A DNA stretch of 58,532 nt from Muribaculaceae bacterium (GCA_022509085.1 JAFLTW010000014.1:1-58532), one strand, 5' to 3'. Positions 1 to 9,358 are shown, counted from the stretch's first letter. Numbers and translations are program-made. The notes: generated by a model not told the origin, from the sequence alone.

Positions 1-2
1 AG

Positions 3-530
3 AAGACGGGCGTTGACTACCTGACGGTGCCCGTCTACCTGGAATACCAGTACAGGGCGCTCGACTGGCTGGGCCTGTGGGCCCGCGCCGGCGTTGGCCT
101 GGCCTTCCGCACGCGCTCCTTCACGGGCGGCGTAAGCGGCCTGGCCAAGGCATGGGGCGTCTTCCCCGAATATGACGACCTGCTGATCGACGAGGACTAC
201 CTCGACGACTTCGGCGAGCGAACCCTGAGCGGGGCCTCCAACGGCGAGTCGGGAGCCAAGGGCTTCGGCGCCTCCATCATGGTGGGGGCCGGCCTGGAGT
301 TCTACGTTGCCCGTCCCGTGTCGTTCCTGGTGGGCGTCACCTACGACGCCGGCCTGACGAACGTCTTCCCGGGCGGCAAGAGCGCCACTGGGACGGCCTA
401 CACGGCAGAGACGGCACCGGTGACCTACACCGTTGCAGGCGGCACACAGGTGAGATCCCTTGCCGACTACACCTCCAAGAGCAAGCTCATGCCCCTCTGC
501 CTGCAGCTGGGCGTAAACGTGAGGTTCTAA
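3..530 (+). CDS. C-terminal part of an outer-membrane beta-barrel protein (5' end outside window)
   Basis: The reading frame is open from the left edge (first full codon at 3) and stops at 528-530, so only the last 175 residues are visible. They show short alternating hydrophobic/aromatic strands (for example VYLEYQY, LWARAGVGLAF, PVSFLVGVTYDAGL) separated by polar, glycine-rich loops. The chain ends in VNVRF, the terminal phenylalanine expected of a Gram-negative outer-membrane barrel recognised by the BAM complex. It is probably a small porin-like or OmpW/OmpA-barrel-like protein, but the substrate cannot be told from this fragment. A GTG at 27 is only an internal codon. A strong terminator follows at 566-597 and is shared with convergent fabF. 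Confidence 0.6.
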   Translation, partial: KTGVDYLTVPVYLEYQYRALDWLGLWARAGVGLAFRTRSFTGGVSGLAKAWGVFPEYDDLLIDEDYLDDFGERTLSGASNGESGAKGFGASIMVGAGLEFYVARPVSFLVGVTYDAGLTNVFPGGKSATGTAYTAETAPVTYTVAGGTQVRSLADYTSKSKLMPLCLQLGVNVRF

Positions 531-565
531 GGATTAAATACACACGGTTAGTTTATATCACAGAG

Positions 566-597
566 AAAGCCCCGGCCGTTTGAGGTCGGGGCTTTTT
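566..597. terminator. Bidirectional rho-independent terminator between the barrel gene and fabF
   Basis: The stem AAAGCCCCG (566-574) pairs with CGGGGCTTT (587-595), with a short run of T after it on the plus strand and the matching A-tract on the other side. It sits between two convergent stop codons (530 and 624), so it can serve both transcripts. Confidence 0.85.
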
Positions 598-623
598 CCG
601 CTGGCTTGCCTGCAAGCCCTGCG

Positions 624-1889
624 TTATTCCTTGTATTTCTTGAGGATGACGGCTGCGTTGTGGCCGCCGAAGCCGAAGGTGTTGGAGAGCACGGCGTTGA
701 TCTCGCGCTTCTGGGCCTTGTTGAAGGTGAAGTTGAGCGCGTAGTCAATCTCGGGGTCTTCGTCGCCGTCGGCGTGGTTGATGGTCGGGGGCACGATGCC
801 TTCCGTGAGCGCCTTGACGCTGAGCAGGGCCTCGAGGGCGCCTGCGGCGCCGAGAAGGTGGCCCGTCATCGACTTGGTGGAGCTGAGGTTCATCTCATAG
901 GCGTGCTTGCCGAAGACGTCCTTGATGGCCTTTACCTCGCCATGGTCGCCGATGGGGGTGGAGGTGCCGTGGAGGTTGATGTAGTCGATCTCCTCGGGTT
1001 TCATGCCGGCGTCTCTCAGGGCGTTCTCCATCACGAGTTTGGCGCCGAGGCCTTCGGGATGGGTGGCCGTGATGTGGTGGGCATCGGCGCTCATGCCGCC
1101 GCCTACCACCTCGGCGTAGATCTTAGCGCCGCGGGCCTTGGCGTGTTCGAGCTCTTCGAGCACGAGAGCCGCGGCACCCTCACCGATCACGAAGCCGTCG
1201 CGGCTGCCGCTGAAGGGTCGCGAGGCGCCCTTGGGGTCGTCGTTGCGTGTCGAGAGGGCCCTCATGGAGTTGAATCCGCCTACACCGGCGGGGAAGATGG
1301 CGGCCTCGGCACCACCGGCTACGATGGCGTCGGCCATGCCGAGCCTCACGATGTTGAAGGCGTCGATCAGGGCGTTGTTGCTCGAGGCGCATGCCGATAC
1401 CGTGGCATAGTTGGGGCCGCGGAAGCCGTAGTCGATGGAGATGTGGCCTGCGGCGATGTCGGCTATCATCTTGGGGATGAAGAAGGGGTTGTATTTCGGA
1501 CCCTGTTCCTCGCCGTGGCGCGCATAATAGCCGGCTTCCTCCTCGAAGGTGTGCAGACCGCCGATGCCGGCGGCGAATACCACCCCTACGCGGTCTTTAT
1601 CCACGTCCTCGCTGTCGAGCCCGGAGTCTTCCACGGCCTCCTTGGCCGCTACAAGCGCATACTGCGCGTAGAGGTCGAGCTGACGGCTCTTCTTGCGGTC
1701 GAAGTGCTCGTTGGGGTCGAAACCCTTCACCTCGCAGGCAAACTGAGTCTTGAACTTGGAGGCGTCGAAATGGGTGATGGGGCCGGCGCCGCTCTCGCCC
1801 GCAACGGCGGCTTTCCACGTGGTTTCCACGTCGTTGCCAAGCGGGGTGATCGCGCCCAAACCGGTTATTACTACTCTTTTCAATTCCAT
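624..1889 (-). CDS. fabF: 3-oxoacyl-ACP synthase II
   Basis: Condensing enzyme of type II fatty acid synthesis. It joins malonyl-ACP to a growing acyl-ACP in the cytoplasm and is also responsible for temperature-dependent chain elongation in other bacteria. The 421 residues match the family length. The thiolase-fold catalytic triad is visible as C167 (TVSACASSNN), H308 (NLHGTSTPIGD) and H344 (MTGHLLGAAG). The ATG at 1889 gives the canonical start MELKRVVITGLG. It lies 118 bp downstream of acpP on the same strand, the usual acpP-fabF pairing, so the two are probably one transcript. The long open frame on the opposite strand is a GC-skew shadow. Confidence 0.97.
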   Translation of the reverse strand: MELKRVVITGLGAITPLGNDVETTWKAAVAGESGAGPITHFDASKFKTQFACEVKGFDPNEHFDRKKSRQLDLYAQYALVAAKEAVEDSGLDSEDVDKDRVGVVFAAGIGGLHTFEEEAGYYARHGEEQGPKYNPFFIPKMIADIAAGHISIDYGFRGPNYATVSACASSNNALIDAFNIVRLGMADAIVAGGAEAAIFPAGVGGFNSMRALSTRNDDPKGASRPFSGSRDGFVIGEGAAALVLEELEHAKARGAKIYAEVVGGGMSADAHHITATHPEGLGAKLVMENALRDAGMKPEEIDYINLHGTSTPIGDHGEVKAIKDVFGKHAYEMNLSSTKSMTGHLLGAAGALEALLSVKALTEGIVPPTINHADGDEDPEIDYALNFTFNKAQKREINAVLSNTFGFGGHNAAVILKKYKE

Positions 1890-2007
1890 TTATTACTTAT
1901 TATTTTAGAGAGAGCCTATTATTTTAAACGAGAGCCGGCCTGAAGCAAGCTCCCGTCTCCTTTCACATTAAGGTTTGTGCGTTGCCGCACGGTTGCACGG
2001 TCACGCC

Positions 2008-2244
2008 TTATGCGGTGTGCTCTTCGATATACTTAACGGCGTCGCCTACTGTCTTGATGTTGTTGGCTTCGTCTTCGGGAATCGTGAGACCGAATTCCTT
2101 CTCGAATTCCATGATAAGTTCTACCGTGTCAAGTGAATCTGCACCGAGATCCTTGCTGAATTCAGCTTCGGGAGTTACTTCGTTTTCCTCTACGGGAAGT
2201 TTGTCAACGATGATTGCTTTTACTCTTTCTGCTATTTCTGACAT
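2008..2244 (-). CDS. acpP: Acyl carrier protein
   Basis: A 78-residue acidic helical protein that carries acyl chains on a phosphopantetheine arm during fatty acid and lipid A synthesis. The attachment site is S37 in [10 protein letters not shown], and the sequence is typical of ACP throughout (the acidic segment EFEKEFG is the recognition helix region). It is first in the acpP-fabF unit. The start at 2244 (MSEIAERVK) is the only sensible one. A near-consensus Bacteroidota -7 element (TTACTTTG, complement of 2385-2392) lies about 140 bp upstream, giving a fairly long leader. Confidence 0.98.
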   Translation of the reverse strand: MSEIAERVKAIIVDKLPVEENEVTPEAEFSKDLGADSLDTVELIMEFEKEFGLTIPEDEANNIKTVGDAVKYIEEHTA

Positions 2245-2983
2245 AACTGTGTAAAAATTTTATGGTTTGTTAACTATTTCCTTTTATCCACCAACCCATC
2301 TTCCCGGCTCAGGAGTATGGGTTTATATTTATGTTTCCTTTAGAGAAATTAGTGTTAATAATCTCTAAATTCTGTTTCAGAGTGCAAAGTAAACTATAAT
2401 TTTTCAAATTACGAAATTTTCTGCACACTTTTTTGCACCCTGTGCAAAAGAAAACCCTTTCCCCCGGGCCGATGCCACCCGCACAGGGGAGAGCCTCGCC
2501 GTCCGCATCATATGCCCAGGGATATGTGGGAAGAGCCGCGACGCGGCTCAAGGTATACAGCCCCAGACAAGCAATCGCGAAGCGATAGCGCCGTCTGGGG
2601 GGATTCGGGATGATATTATTATTTTAACAACCTCGGAGAGGTTGCATATACCTTCAACATCTCCGATGTTGATTTAATTGGTTGGGGGATAACGGTCGAT
2701 AATAACAATATAACAACCTCGGAGAGGTTGCATATACCTTCAACATCTCCGATGTTGATTAATTGGTTGGGATCTTCGATACCCCAGACGGCGCTGTCGC
2801 TTCGCGACTGCTTGTCTGGGGCTGCGCACCTGAAGCCCCTCCGGGGCTTTTCCCCGTGCCGACGATTCATACCACGCGGTCCATGCCGCCGATATCCGCC
2901 GCCCCTCCGGGGCTTTTCCCCATTCCGACGATGCATTAACGCGACCCATGCCGCCGATAAACTCACGCGGGGTTTGCCGGCGG
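2245..2983. repeat. Composite palindrome array A (left of the IS200-type transposase)
   Basis: This 739-bp gene-free stretch holds the acpP leader (to about 2420) and then an array of short palindromes. R is a 40-bp hairpin with outer stem CCCCAGAC/GTCTGGGG and an inner hairpin with a GAA loop; copies are at 2561-2600 and, inverted, at 2782-2821. B is AACCTC-GGA-GAGGTT, at 2629-2643 and 2715-2729. C is CAACATC-TCC-GATGTTG, at 2655-2671 and 2741-2757. G is AGAGCCGCG-A-CGCGGCTC, near 2533-2549. A GC-rich arm, AAGCCCC-T-CCGGGGCTT, follows the second R, and degenerate copies of the motif GCCGACGAT(GCAT) run to about 2957. B and C always occur as a pair about 11 bp apart. No protein is encoded. 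Confidence 0.85.
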
Positions 2984-3424
2984 TTATATCTCGTCTTGGT
3001 AAACCTCCATGCCCATCTTGTGGACGAAATCGGTTACTTCCGACACAAAATCCTTATGTGAATGGTGTTCCTCCTGACTGCAAATGTATTCCTTCACCGC
3101 ATCCACATGTGAGGGGGATACGGAACAGGCGAAATATTCCGATGTCCAGCCGTCAAACAATGGAAGGTAGTGGGTTTCCTGCAATCGCTTCGAAGAGGAT
3201 TGTTTTACAGCCTTTACAAGATCGGCCAATGCGACGGTAGGATGCAGGTTTATGAGCATATGAATATGGTCTTCCACACCGTTAATCTGTATCATTTCGC
3301 TTTTCTTGTTTTTCACCGTACCGGTGATATATTGATAGAGCCGTTCTTTGCGGTCGTGGGCGATACATTTTATACGGAACTTGGTGCTGAAAACGATATG
3401 GAAGTAAGATCTTGTCTTGCTCAT
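2984..3424 (-). mobile_element. tnpA: IS200-type Y1 (HUH) transposase TnpA
   Basis: A 146-residue single-domain transposase of the IS200/IS605 family. Such enzymes move single-stranded DNA by recognising subterminal hairpins and cutting with one tyrosine. The HUH metal-binding motif is HIH at residues 53-55 (EDHIHMLINL). The catalytic tyrosine is Y113 in VKEYICSQEEHH, with Q117 one helical turn on, as in IS200 enzymes. The N-terminus SYFHIVFSTKFR is also typical. Length and motifs are intact, so the protein could be active. There is no tnpB/IscB partner. It is embedded between two palindrome arrays (to 2957 and from about 3560), which could be its substrates or simply a shared insertion-tolerant site. 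Element ends were not identified. Confidence 0.9.
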
Positions 3425-4240
3425 AATGTTAGGTGTATGATGTGTGGAGGGTTATGAGGAAATGCGAAAATAGGGATTAGAAACCACATAGACAAATTAT
3501 TCCCCATAAAAAATCAAAATAATCAAATTACAACGCAATAATAACCCGTGTCGCGTCGCGCATCGTGATAATAAAGCGATAGATGTACCGGGATGAGCCG
3601 CGGTGTCATCGCATCGTAAATGCCGCAGGAGACGTCCGGAAATAGCCGCGCCGTCCGAGAGGATGTACACGAGAAATGTGGGAAGAGCCGCGGTGTCATC
3701 GCATCATATGCCCAGGGATGTCCGTGAAGAGCCGAGGTTTCGGAGAGGATGTGCGTGAGAAATGTGGGGAGAGCCGCGACGCGGCTCAAGGTATCCAGCC
3801 CCAGACAAGCAATCGCGAAGCGATAGCGCCGTCTGGGGGGCGTATGTCCCACACCCATTAAACCAACATCGGAGATGTTGAAGATACATGCAACCTCTCC
3901 GAGGTTGTAAAAAAATAATATCATACCGAAATACCCCAGACGGCGCTGTCGCTTCGCGACTGCTTGTCTGGGGCTGCGCACCTTAAGCCCCTCCGGGGCT
4001 TTTCCCCATGCCGACGATGCATACCACACGGCCCGTGCCGACGATGCATACCACGTGGTCCGTGCCGACGATATCCGCCGCCTTCTCTTGGGTTGTGCGC
4101 GAGTGGTAAGGGAAGAGCCGCGACGCGGCTCAAGGTATCCAGCCCCAGACAAGCAATCGCGGAGCGATAGCGCCGTCTGGGGGGATACGGGATGATATTA
4201 TTATAATAAAACAACCTCGGAGAGGTTGCATTGGAACACC
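3425..4240. repeat. Composite palindrome array B (right of the IS200-type transposase)
   Basis: This array contains three R hairpins: 3799-3838 and 4143-4182 (inner stem ATCGC/GCGAT), and 3934-3973 (inverted, inner stem GTCGC/GCGAC). It also has C at 3864-3880, B at 3892-3906 and another B at 4213-4227. G arms (GAGCCGCG-A-CGCGGCTC) lie before 3799 and 4143. At 3972-4074 a GC-rich arm AAGCCCC-T-CCGGGGCTT is followed by about three tandem copies of GTGCCGACGATGCATACCAC. From 3560 to 3780 there are decayed G arms, and the 20-bp string CGCATCATATGCCCAGGGAT (3700-3719) also occurs at 2504-2523 on the other side of tnpA. No protein-coding gene is supported here. Confidence 0.85.
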
Positions 4241-4256
4241 GCGCAGGGGCGGAAGC

Positions 4257-4290
4257 AAGGGGGCTTGCGGAACCATCCGCAAGCCCCCTT
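4257..4290. terminator. Strong hairpin terminator downstream of secDF
   Basis: A perfect 15-bp stem (AAGGGGGCTTGCGGA / TCCGCAAGCCCCCTT) with a four-base loop, 58 bp past the secDF stop. The T-tract is short on the minus strand, but the stem is among the strongest in the window and not part of the palindrome array. Confidence 0.75.
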
Positions 4291-4347
4291 CAAATGGAGA
4301 ATCTATTATGGAGAATCTATAATTTCCCTTTTACGATACCTTCCGGC

Positions 4348-7296
4348 TTAGTTGAAACGGCGGTTGCCCTGGAGGTTAACCTGCTCGCCCGGACGGCTCT
4401 TCTTATTGCGCCACTTGAGGATGTTGTAGGCAACGGGGGCAGCCAGGAACAGCGTGCAGAACGTACCCACAATCACACCGAAGATCATGGCGAAGGTGAA
4501 CGAACGGATGGTGTCGCCACCCAGGAAGAAGATACAGCCAAGCACGAGCAGCGTCGAGAACGACGTCATGATCGTACGGCTCAAGGTCGTGTTAAGACTC
4601 TTGTTGATGGTAAGATACCTGTCTTCTTTCGGATAGAGACGCATCATCTCGCGCACACGGTCGAATACTACCACCGTATCGTTGATCTGGTAACCGATGA
4701 TGGTCAGCACGGCCGCGATGAAGCTCTGGTCAACCTCCATCGAGAAGGGCAGGAAGCCCCAGCAGATGGAGTAGAAACCGATGATGAGGAAGGCCGTAAG
4801 GGCCACGGCGGCAACGGCGCCTACGGAGAAGGCGATGTTGCGGAACCTCAGAAGGATGTAGAGGAACATGCAGACGATGGCGATGCCCACTGCCCAGTAG
4901 GCGTCGCGGCGCATGTCGTCGGCCACTGTCGGACCCACCTTCTGGATGGAGATGATACCGCGGTCTTCGTCGGCGATGGTGAAGGCGTTCTTGTCCATCA
5001 CGTTGCCGTTGGCGTCGGTGAGCTCGGGCTGCAGCGAGTTGTAGAGAAGGTCGGTGATCTCCTGCTCGATGCCCGGAGTCTCCTCGTTGATCTTATAAGA
5101 GGTGGAGATGCGCACCTTGGTGGGGTTGTCGATGGTGATGACGCCCACGCTGACGGTCTGGTCGTTGGCCGCGGTCTGCAGGTCGTTGAGCAGACGGCTG
5201 CGCAGGGCCTCCACGTCTACCGGCTTGTCAAACTGCACCACATAGTTGCGGCCACCCGAGAAGTCGATGCCCTGGTTCATGCCGCGGATGGCGAGAGATG
5301 CCACCGACACCACGATGAGCAGCAACCATACGGCGGAAGAGATCTTCCACTTGCCGAGGAAGTTGATGTGGGTGTTGGCGAGGAAGTGACGGCTTACGGC
5401 CGTGGTGAACGTCATGTTGGCGCAGCGGCCGTTGGCCGTGATCACCTCCATAGCGATACGGGTAAGGAACACTGCCGTGAAGAACGAGCAGACAAGACCG
5501 ATGATCAGTGTGGTGGCGAAGCCCTTGATGGGACCCGAACCGAAGAGCAACAGGATGATACCCGTGATGATCGAGGTGAGGTTGGAGTCGAAGATGGCGC
5601 TGAAGGCGTTGCCGTAGCCGTCGGTGATGGCGGCTCTCAGTTTCTTGCCTCCGGCGAGCTCCTCCTTGATACGCTCGAAGATGAGCACGTTGGCGTCGAC
5701 AGCCATACCCAGCGCAAGCACGATACCGGCGATACCCGAGAGGGTGAGCACGGCCTGCAGCGAGGCAAGGATACCGAGAGTGAAGTAGAGGTTGAGGATC
5801 AAGCCCACGTTGGCCACCAGACCCGGGATGAAACCGTAGATGAGGATCATGAACACCATCAGCACGGCGATGGCCACGATGAAGCTCAGGAAGCCCTGCT
5901 CGACGGCCGTTGCACCGAGCGACGGACCGATCACGTTGTTGCTCACCACGTCAACCTTGGCCGTCATCTTACCGCTCTTGAGCACGTTGGCAAGGTCGTT
6001 GGCCTCGGCTGCCGAGAAGTTGCCCGTAATCTCCGAGCTGCCTCCCGTAATCTCGCTGTTGACATTGGGGTATGAATATACGGCGTTGTCGAGCACGATG
6101 GCTATCGGACGGCCGATATTGTTGCGCGTCAGGTTTGCCCACTCGCGTGCGCCGCGGTCGTTCATCTTCATGTTGACGGTCTGTCCCTTGAAGGTGTCGT
6201 TTTCGGTGCTGGCGCTTGTCACGGCGTCACCCTCCAGTGCGGCCTCGCCCTTCAGGGCGATGAGGTTCCAGTAGGGCACGGCTCCGGAGGTGCCGCGATC
6301 CACTCTCTGACCGTTGAGCACGTAGACGGGGTTCACCTCCCATACGGCCGAGAAGTCGTTGGGAAGCTTCTGGCGGGCGATGTCGCTGTTGAGGATGCTG
6401 TCTACGAGCGCCTTGTTGTCGGCAGACACGACGCCGATCACGGGCGTGCCCTGCGAGGGCTGAACGCCCAGGGCGCGGATGTCGAGGTGGTTTACGGTGT
6501 CGTTGGCCGCATATGTGTTGGCGAAGTTGGCGAAGTCAGCCTGGATCTCGTTGCCGAGATATACCTCGTAGAATTCAAGGTTGGCCGACGATTTCAGCAG
6601 CTCCGTCACGCGTTCGGGTTCCTTCACGCCCGGGAGTTCGAGCAGGATCTGGCCGTTGCGGTCCTGAAGCTTCTGGATGTTCGGAGCCACGACGCCAAAC
6701 TGGTCGATACGCGTGCGGAAGATGTTGAAGGCGGCGTCTACCTGGCCCTGCACCTGCTGGTTGAGGGCTGCCACCACGTCGGCGTTGCTTGCGCCCGGCT
6801 CGAGGCGGCTCAGGTATTCACCCTCGCGGCTGAAGAGTCCGGCCATGGTGCCCGGCTGGAAGTAGGAGGCCACCTTGGAGATGAAGTCCTTGTCGCTGCC
6901 TTTGGCTCCGGCGGCGATGGCCTGGTTGATGGCCGACTGTATCTGTTCTTTCTGGGGCTCGCCGGCGGCATACTGGAGCAGCATGTCAGGCACGGAGATC
7001 TCGAGCACTACGTTCATACCTCCCTTGAGGTCGAGGCCGAGACCTATCTCCATCTGGCGGGCCTGGTTGTAGGAGTAGAGCCCAAACCAAACCCTCTGGT
7101 TGTCGATAGAGTCGTTATACTGTTTCAGGCGCTGCTTGTAGACGTCGTTGGTCGCGTCGTCAGTTCCCGCCATTCTCGTGGCATACTCCTTCGCCTCCTT
7201 CTCATAGTGGGAGGTGATGAAGGAGAACGAAATGTAAAAACCACATATCAGAATGAGCAGGATGGCAATCGTGGTGATAAACCCTTTGTTCTGCAT
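4348..7296 (-). CDS. secDF: Protein translocase subunit SecDF (fused SecD and SecF)
   Basis: A proton-driven accessory of the Sec translocon that helps pull exported proteins through the inner membrane. The 982 residues contain a SecD half and a SecF half in one chain, the normal state in Bacteroidota. The N-terminal membrane helix is at about 7-27, followed by GLGLDLKGGMNVVLEI (the conserved SecD D1 motif) and a large periplasmic P1 region. A bundle of SecD helices comes next, and SecF begins around residue 640-680 with GMNQGIDFSGG. The C-terminal helices include VFDRVREMMR. Start MQNKGFITT at 7296. A minus-strand -7 element TATCTTTG (complement of 7410-7417) lies upstream, giving a leader of about 100 nt. 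Confidence 0.97.
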   Translation of the reverse strand: MQNKGFITTIAILLILICGFYISFSFITSHYEKEAKEYATRMAGTDDATNDVYKQRLKQYNDSIDNQRVWFGLYSYNQARQMEIGLGLDLKGGMNVVLEISVPDMLLQYAAGEPQKEQIQSAINQAIAAGAKGSDKDFISKVASYFQPGTMAGLFSREGEYLSRLEPGASNADVVAALNQQVQGQVDAAFNIFRTRIDQFGVVAPNIQKLQDRNGQILLELPGVKEPERVTELLKSSANLEFYEVYLGNEIQADFANFANTYAANDTVNHLDIRALGVQPSQGTPVIGVVSADNKALVDSILNSDIARQKLPNDFSAVWEVNPVYVLNGQRVDRGTSGAVPYWNLIALKGEAALEGDAVTSASTENDTFKGQTVNMKMNDRGAREWANLTRNNIGRPIAIVLDNAVYSYPNVNSEITGGSSEITGNFSAAEANDLANVLKSGKMTAKVDVVSNNVIGPSLGATAVEQGFLSFIVAIAVLMVFMILIYGFIPGLVANVGLILNLYFTLGILASLQAVLTLSGIAGIVLALGMAVDANVLIFERIKEELAGGKKLRAAITDGYGNAFSAIFDSNLTSIITGIILLLFGSGPIKGFATTLIIGLVCSFFTAVFLTRIAMEVITANGRCANMTFTTAVSRHFLANTHINFLGKWKISSAVWLLLIVVSVASLAIRGMNQGIDFSGGRNYVVQFDKPVDVEALRSRLLNDLQTAANDQTVSVGVITIDNPTKVRISTSYKINEETPGIEQEITDLLYNSLQPELTDANGNVMDKNAFTIADEDRGIISIQKVGPTVADDMRRDAYWAVGIAIVCMFLYILLRFRNIAFSVGAVAAVALTAFLIIGFYSICWGFLPFSMEVDQSFIAAVLTIIGYQINDTVVVFDRVREMMRLYPKEDRYLTINKSLNTTLSRTIMTSFSTLLVLGCIFFLGGDTIRSFTFAMIFGVIVGTFCTLFLAAPVAYNILKWRNKKSRPGEQVNLQGNRRFN

Positions 7297-7409
7297 TTTC
7301 TGTGTCGTTATTTTGTTGTTTTAATTTATTATCTTAATGGTCAACGAATTGCACCACTTGCTTCCCGTAGCCGGAGGCGTCCGGACGCAAGTGCGTGCTT
7401 TTCAACTTG

Positions 7410-7417
7410 CAAAGATA
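7410..7417 (-). promoter_or_regulatory. Likely -7 element of the secDF promoter
   Basis: TATCTTTG on the minus strand matches the Bacteroidota -7 consensus TAnnTTTG. A well-spaced -33 TTG is not obvious, so this is a moderate call. Confidence 0.45.
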
Positions 7418-7489
7418 GCTTAAATTTTCCAACTAACGACCGTTTTTATGAATTTTTTTACTAATTTCGCTTTGTAATTACACTTTCGA

Positions 7490-9358
7490 ATGCGAAAATC
7501 CCGTCTCTATGCCCTCCTCCTCTTCCTGACCCTGCTGCTGGGTGCGGGGTGTGCCTCCATCGGCACCCCTTCCGGCGGTCCGCGCGACGAGGATCCGCCG
7601 CGCTTCATGGGGGCCAACCCTCCCCAAGGTTCGGTGGAGGTAACTCCGCAGAGGGTCGTCCTGACCTTCAACGAGCTCGTCCAGCTCAAAGACGCCTTCT
7701 CCAAGGTGGTGGTCTCGCCCCCGGGGTCGCAGACGCCGCGCGTCTCCTCAATGGGGCGCCGCGTCACGGTGGAGTTTCGCGACACCCTCCTGCCCGAAAC
7801 CACCTATACCGTGGATTTCGGCAACTCCATAGCCGACAACAATGAGGGCAACCAGATGGACGGCCTCATCTACACCTTTTCCACCGGGCCTGTGCTCGAC
7901 ACTCTGATGGTGTCGGGGATGGTGCTCGACGCGCTCACGCTCGCCCCTGCCCAGGGGATGTATGTGGGGCTGCACTCCAACCAGGCCGACTCGGCCTTCA
8001 CCAGTCAACGCTTCGAGCGCGTGGCGAAGACCGACGACGAGGGCCGCTTCGTACTGGCCGGTCTGCCCGCCGGTGCCTACCGTATCTTCGCCCTCGAGGA
8101 TAAGGACGGCGACCTGGCCTGGTCGTCGCCCGAGGAGTCGATGGCCTTCTATTCCGACATCATCGTGCCCACGGCCGAGGAGGCCTGGGCCAACGACACG
8201 CTCTTCAACCTCACCACGGGTGCCGTAGACTCCGTATGGCAGCGCCGGCGCACCCGTTTTCTGCCCAACGACATCCTGCTGCGCTCTTATAATACGGGCT
8301 ACCGCCAGCAGTATATCACCAAGTATGAGCGCCAGGACTCCACGCGCCTTGAGTTCCAGCTCAACGCGCCGGCCGACTCCATGCCGCGCCTGGAGATTGT
8401 GGAGACCGACGGCAGCGTCACGCCGCTTGCCGACGTGGCCGTTGTGGAGCGCTCGGCCACCAACGACACGCTGACCTTCTGGCTTCGCGACGCCGCCGTG
8501 ATAGCACGCGACACGCTGCGCGTGGCCATCGAATACCTCCGCGCCGACTCCGCTTATAATATGGTGGCGGCCAACGACACTCTGCGCCTGCTCACCAAAC
8601 GAGCGCCCATAAAGCAGTCGAAGGCCAAGGAGGAGAAACGCGCCAAGGGCACCGAGGCGCCCGACACCTTGCCGCCGCCCCCGCCGCTGATCGACCTGAA
8701 GCTGCTCACCGCCAAACCCGAGGTCTATTCCTCGCTGCTCATCGAGGCGCCGGTGCCGCTGGAAAGCTTCGACACGGCTATGGTGAGCCTGGAGGTGAGG
8801 GAAGACACGCTATGGCTGCCGGCGCCCGACTTCTCGGCGCGCCGCATACGGGGCGACTCGCTCAATCCGCGCCTGCTGCGCCTCGACTATCCGTGGGTCT
8901 ACGGCACGTCTTACCGTCTGCAGGTAGACTCGCTGGCCGGCAAGAGCATCTACGGACTCTTTACCGACGGATTGACGCAGGAGTTCAAGATACGCGACGA
9001 GAGCGAGTACAGTTCGCTGCAGTTCAATGTCCTGGGGATGGGACCTGACACGGTGGCACGCTACGTGGAGTTGCTCGACGGCAGCGGCAAACCCCTCCGG
9101 TCGTTGCCGGTGGTGGATGGCCGGGTATTGTTTGAGTATCTTTTGGCCGGGAAGTATAATGCGCGTGTGGTGGAAGACCGCAATGGCAACGGCGTCTGGG
9201 ACGCCGGCAATTTTCAGCTGGGCATACAGCCCGACGTAGCATATTATTACCCTCAACCGGTGGAGTTAAAGGCCAACTGGAGCCAGGAGCTCGACTGGGA
9301 CGTCTTCCGCACGCCCGTCGACCGCCAGCTCCCCGACGACCTCCGCAAGAAAAAATAG
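7490..9358 (+). CDS. Large lipoprotein with SbsA-type Ig-like domain
   Basis: A 622-residue predicted lipoprotein. The signal peptide MRKSRLYALLLFLTLLLGAG ends at lipobox cysteine C21. Residues about 34-125 (DEDPPRFMGANPPQG ... FNELVQL ... YTVDFGNSIADNNEGN) read as a bacterial Ig-like (SbsA/Big_5) domain, a fold common in secreted Bacteroidota lipoproteins. Next comes a carboxypeptidase-regulatory-like strand segment (VSGMVLDALTLAPAQGMYVGL). A Pro/Lys-rich linker sits at about 365-400 (KQSKAKEEKRAKG, DTLPPPPPLID). The C-terminal part repeats the DRNGNGVWD motif, which looks like a calcium-binding loop. Its role is unknown but it should be membrane-anchored and face the periplasm or surface. 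It is transcribed divergently from secDF and followed by a repeat array. Confidence 0.75.
   Translation: MRKSRLYALLLFLTLLLGAGCASIGTPSGGPRDEDPPRFMGANPPQGSVEVTPQRVVLTFNELVQLKDAFSKVVVSPPGSQTPRVSSMGRRVTVEFRDTLLPETTYTVDFGNSIADNNEGNQMDGLIYTFSTGPVLDTLMVSGMVLDALTLAPAQGMYVGLHSNQADSAFTSQRFERVAKTDDEGRFVLAGLPAGAYRIFALEDKDGDLAWSSPEESMAFYSDIIVPTAEEAWANDTLFNLTTGAVDSVWQRRRTRFLPNDILLRSYNTGYRQQYITKYERQDSTRLEFQLNAPADSMPRLEIVETDGSVTPLADVAVVERSATNDTLTFWLRDAAVIARDTLRVAIEYLRADSAYNMVAANDTLRLLTKRAPIKQSKAKEEKRAKGTEAPDTLPPPPPLIDLKLLTAKPEVYSSLLIEAPVPLESFDTAMVSLEVREDTLWLPAPDFSARRIRGDSLNPRLLRLDYPWVYGTSYRLQVDSLAGKSIYGLFTDGLTQEFKIRDESEYSSLQFNVLGMGPDTVARYVELLDGSGKPLRSLPVVDGRVLFEYLLAGKYNARVVEDRNGNGVWDAGNFQLGIQPDVAYYYPQPVELKANWSQELDWDVFRTPVDRQLPDDLRKKK

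Noticed and set aside
2500..4240. The palindrome arrays as a CRISPR array
   Set aside because: Repeats are of several kinds, unevenly spaced, inverted as well as direct, and there are no unique spacers of constant length or cas genes.
4241..4347. A small gene at the end of array B before secDF
   Set aside because: The interval holds only a strong hairpin terminator (4257-4290) and short low-information sequence.
4231..6075. 614-codon open frame on the plus strand opposite secDF
   Set aside because: It lies entirely over secDF and its translation is low-complexity Glu/Val/Asp/His sequence with no family features, the typical shadow of a GC-rich gene on the other strand. Similar long frames opposite fabF, pyrG and pckA were rejected for the same reason.
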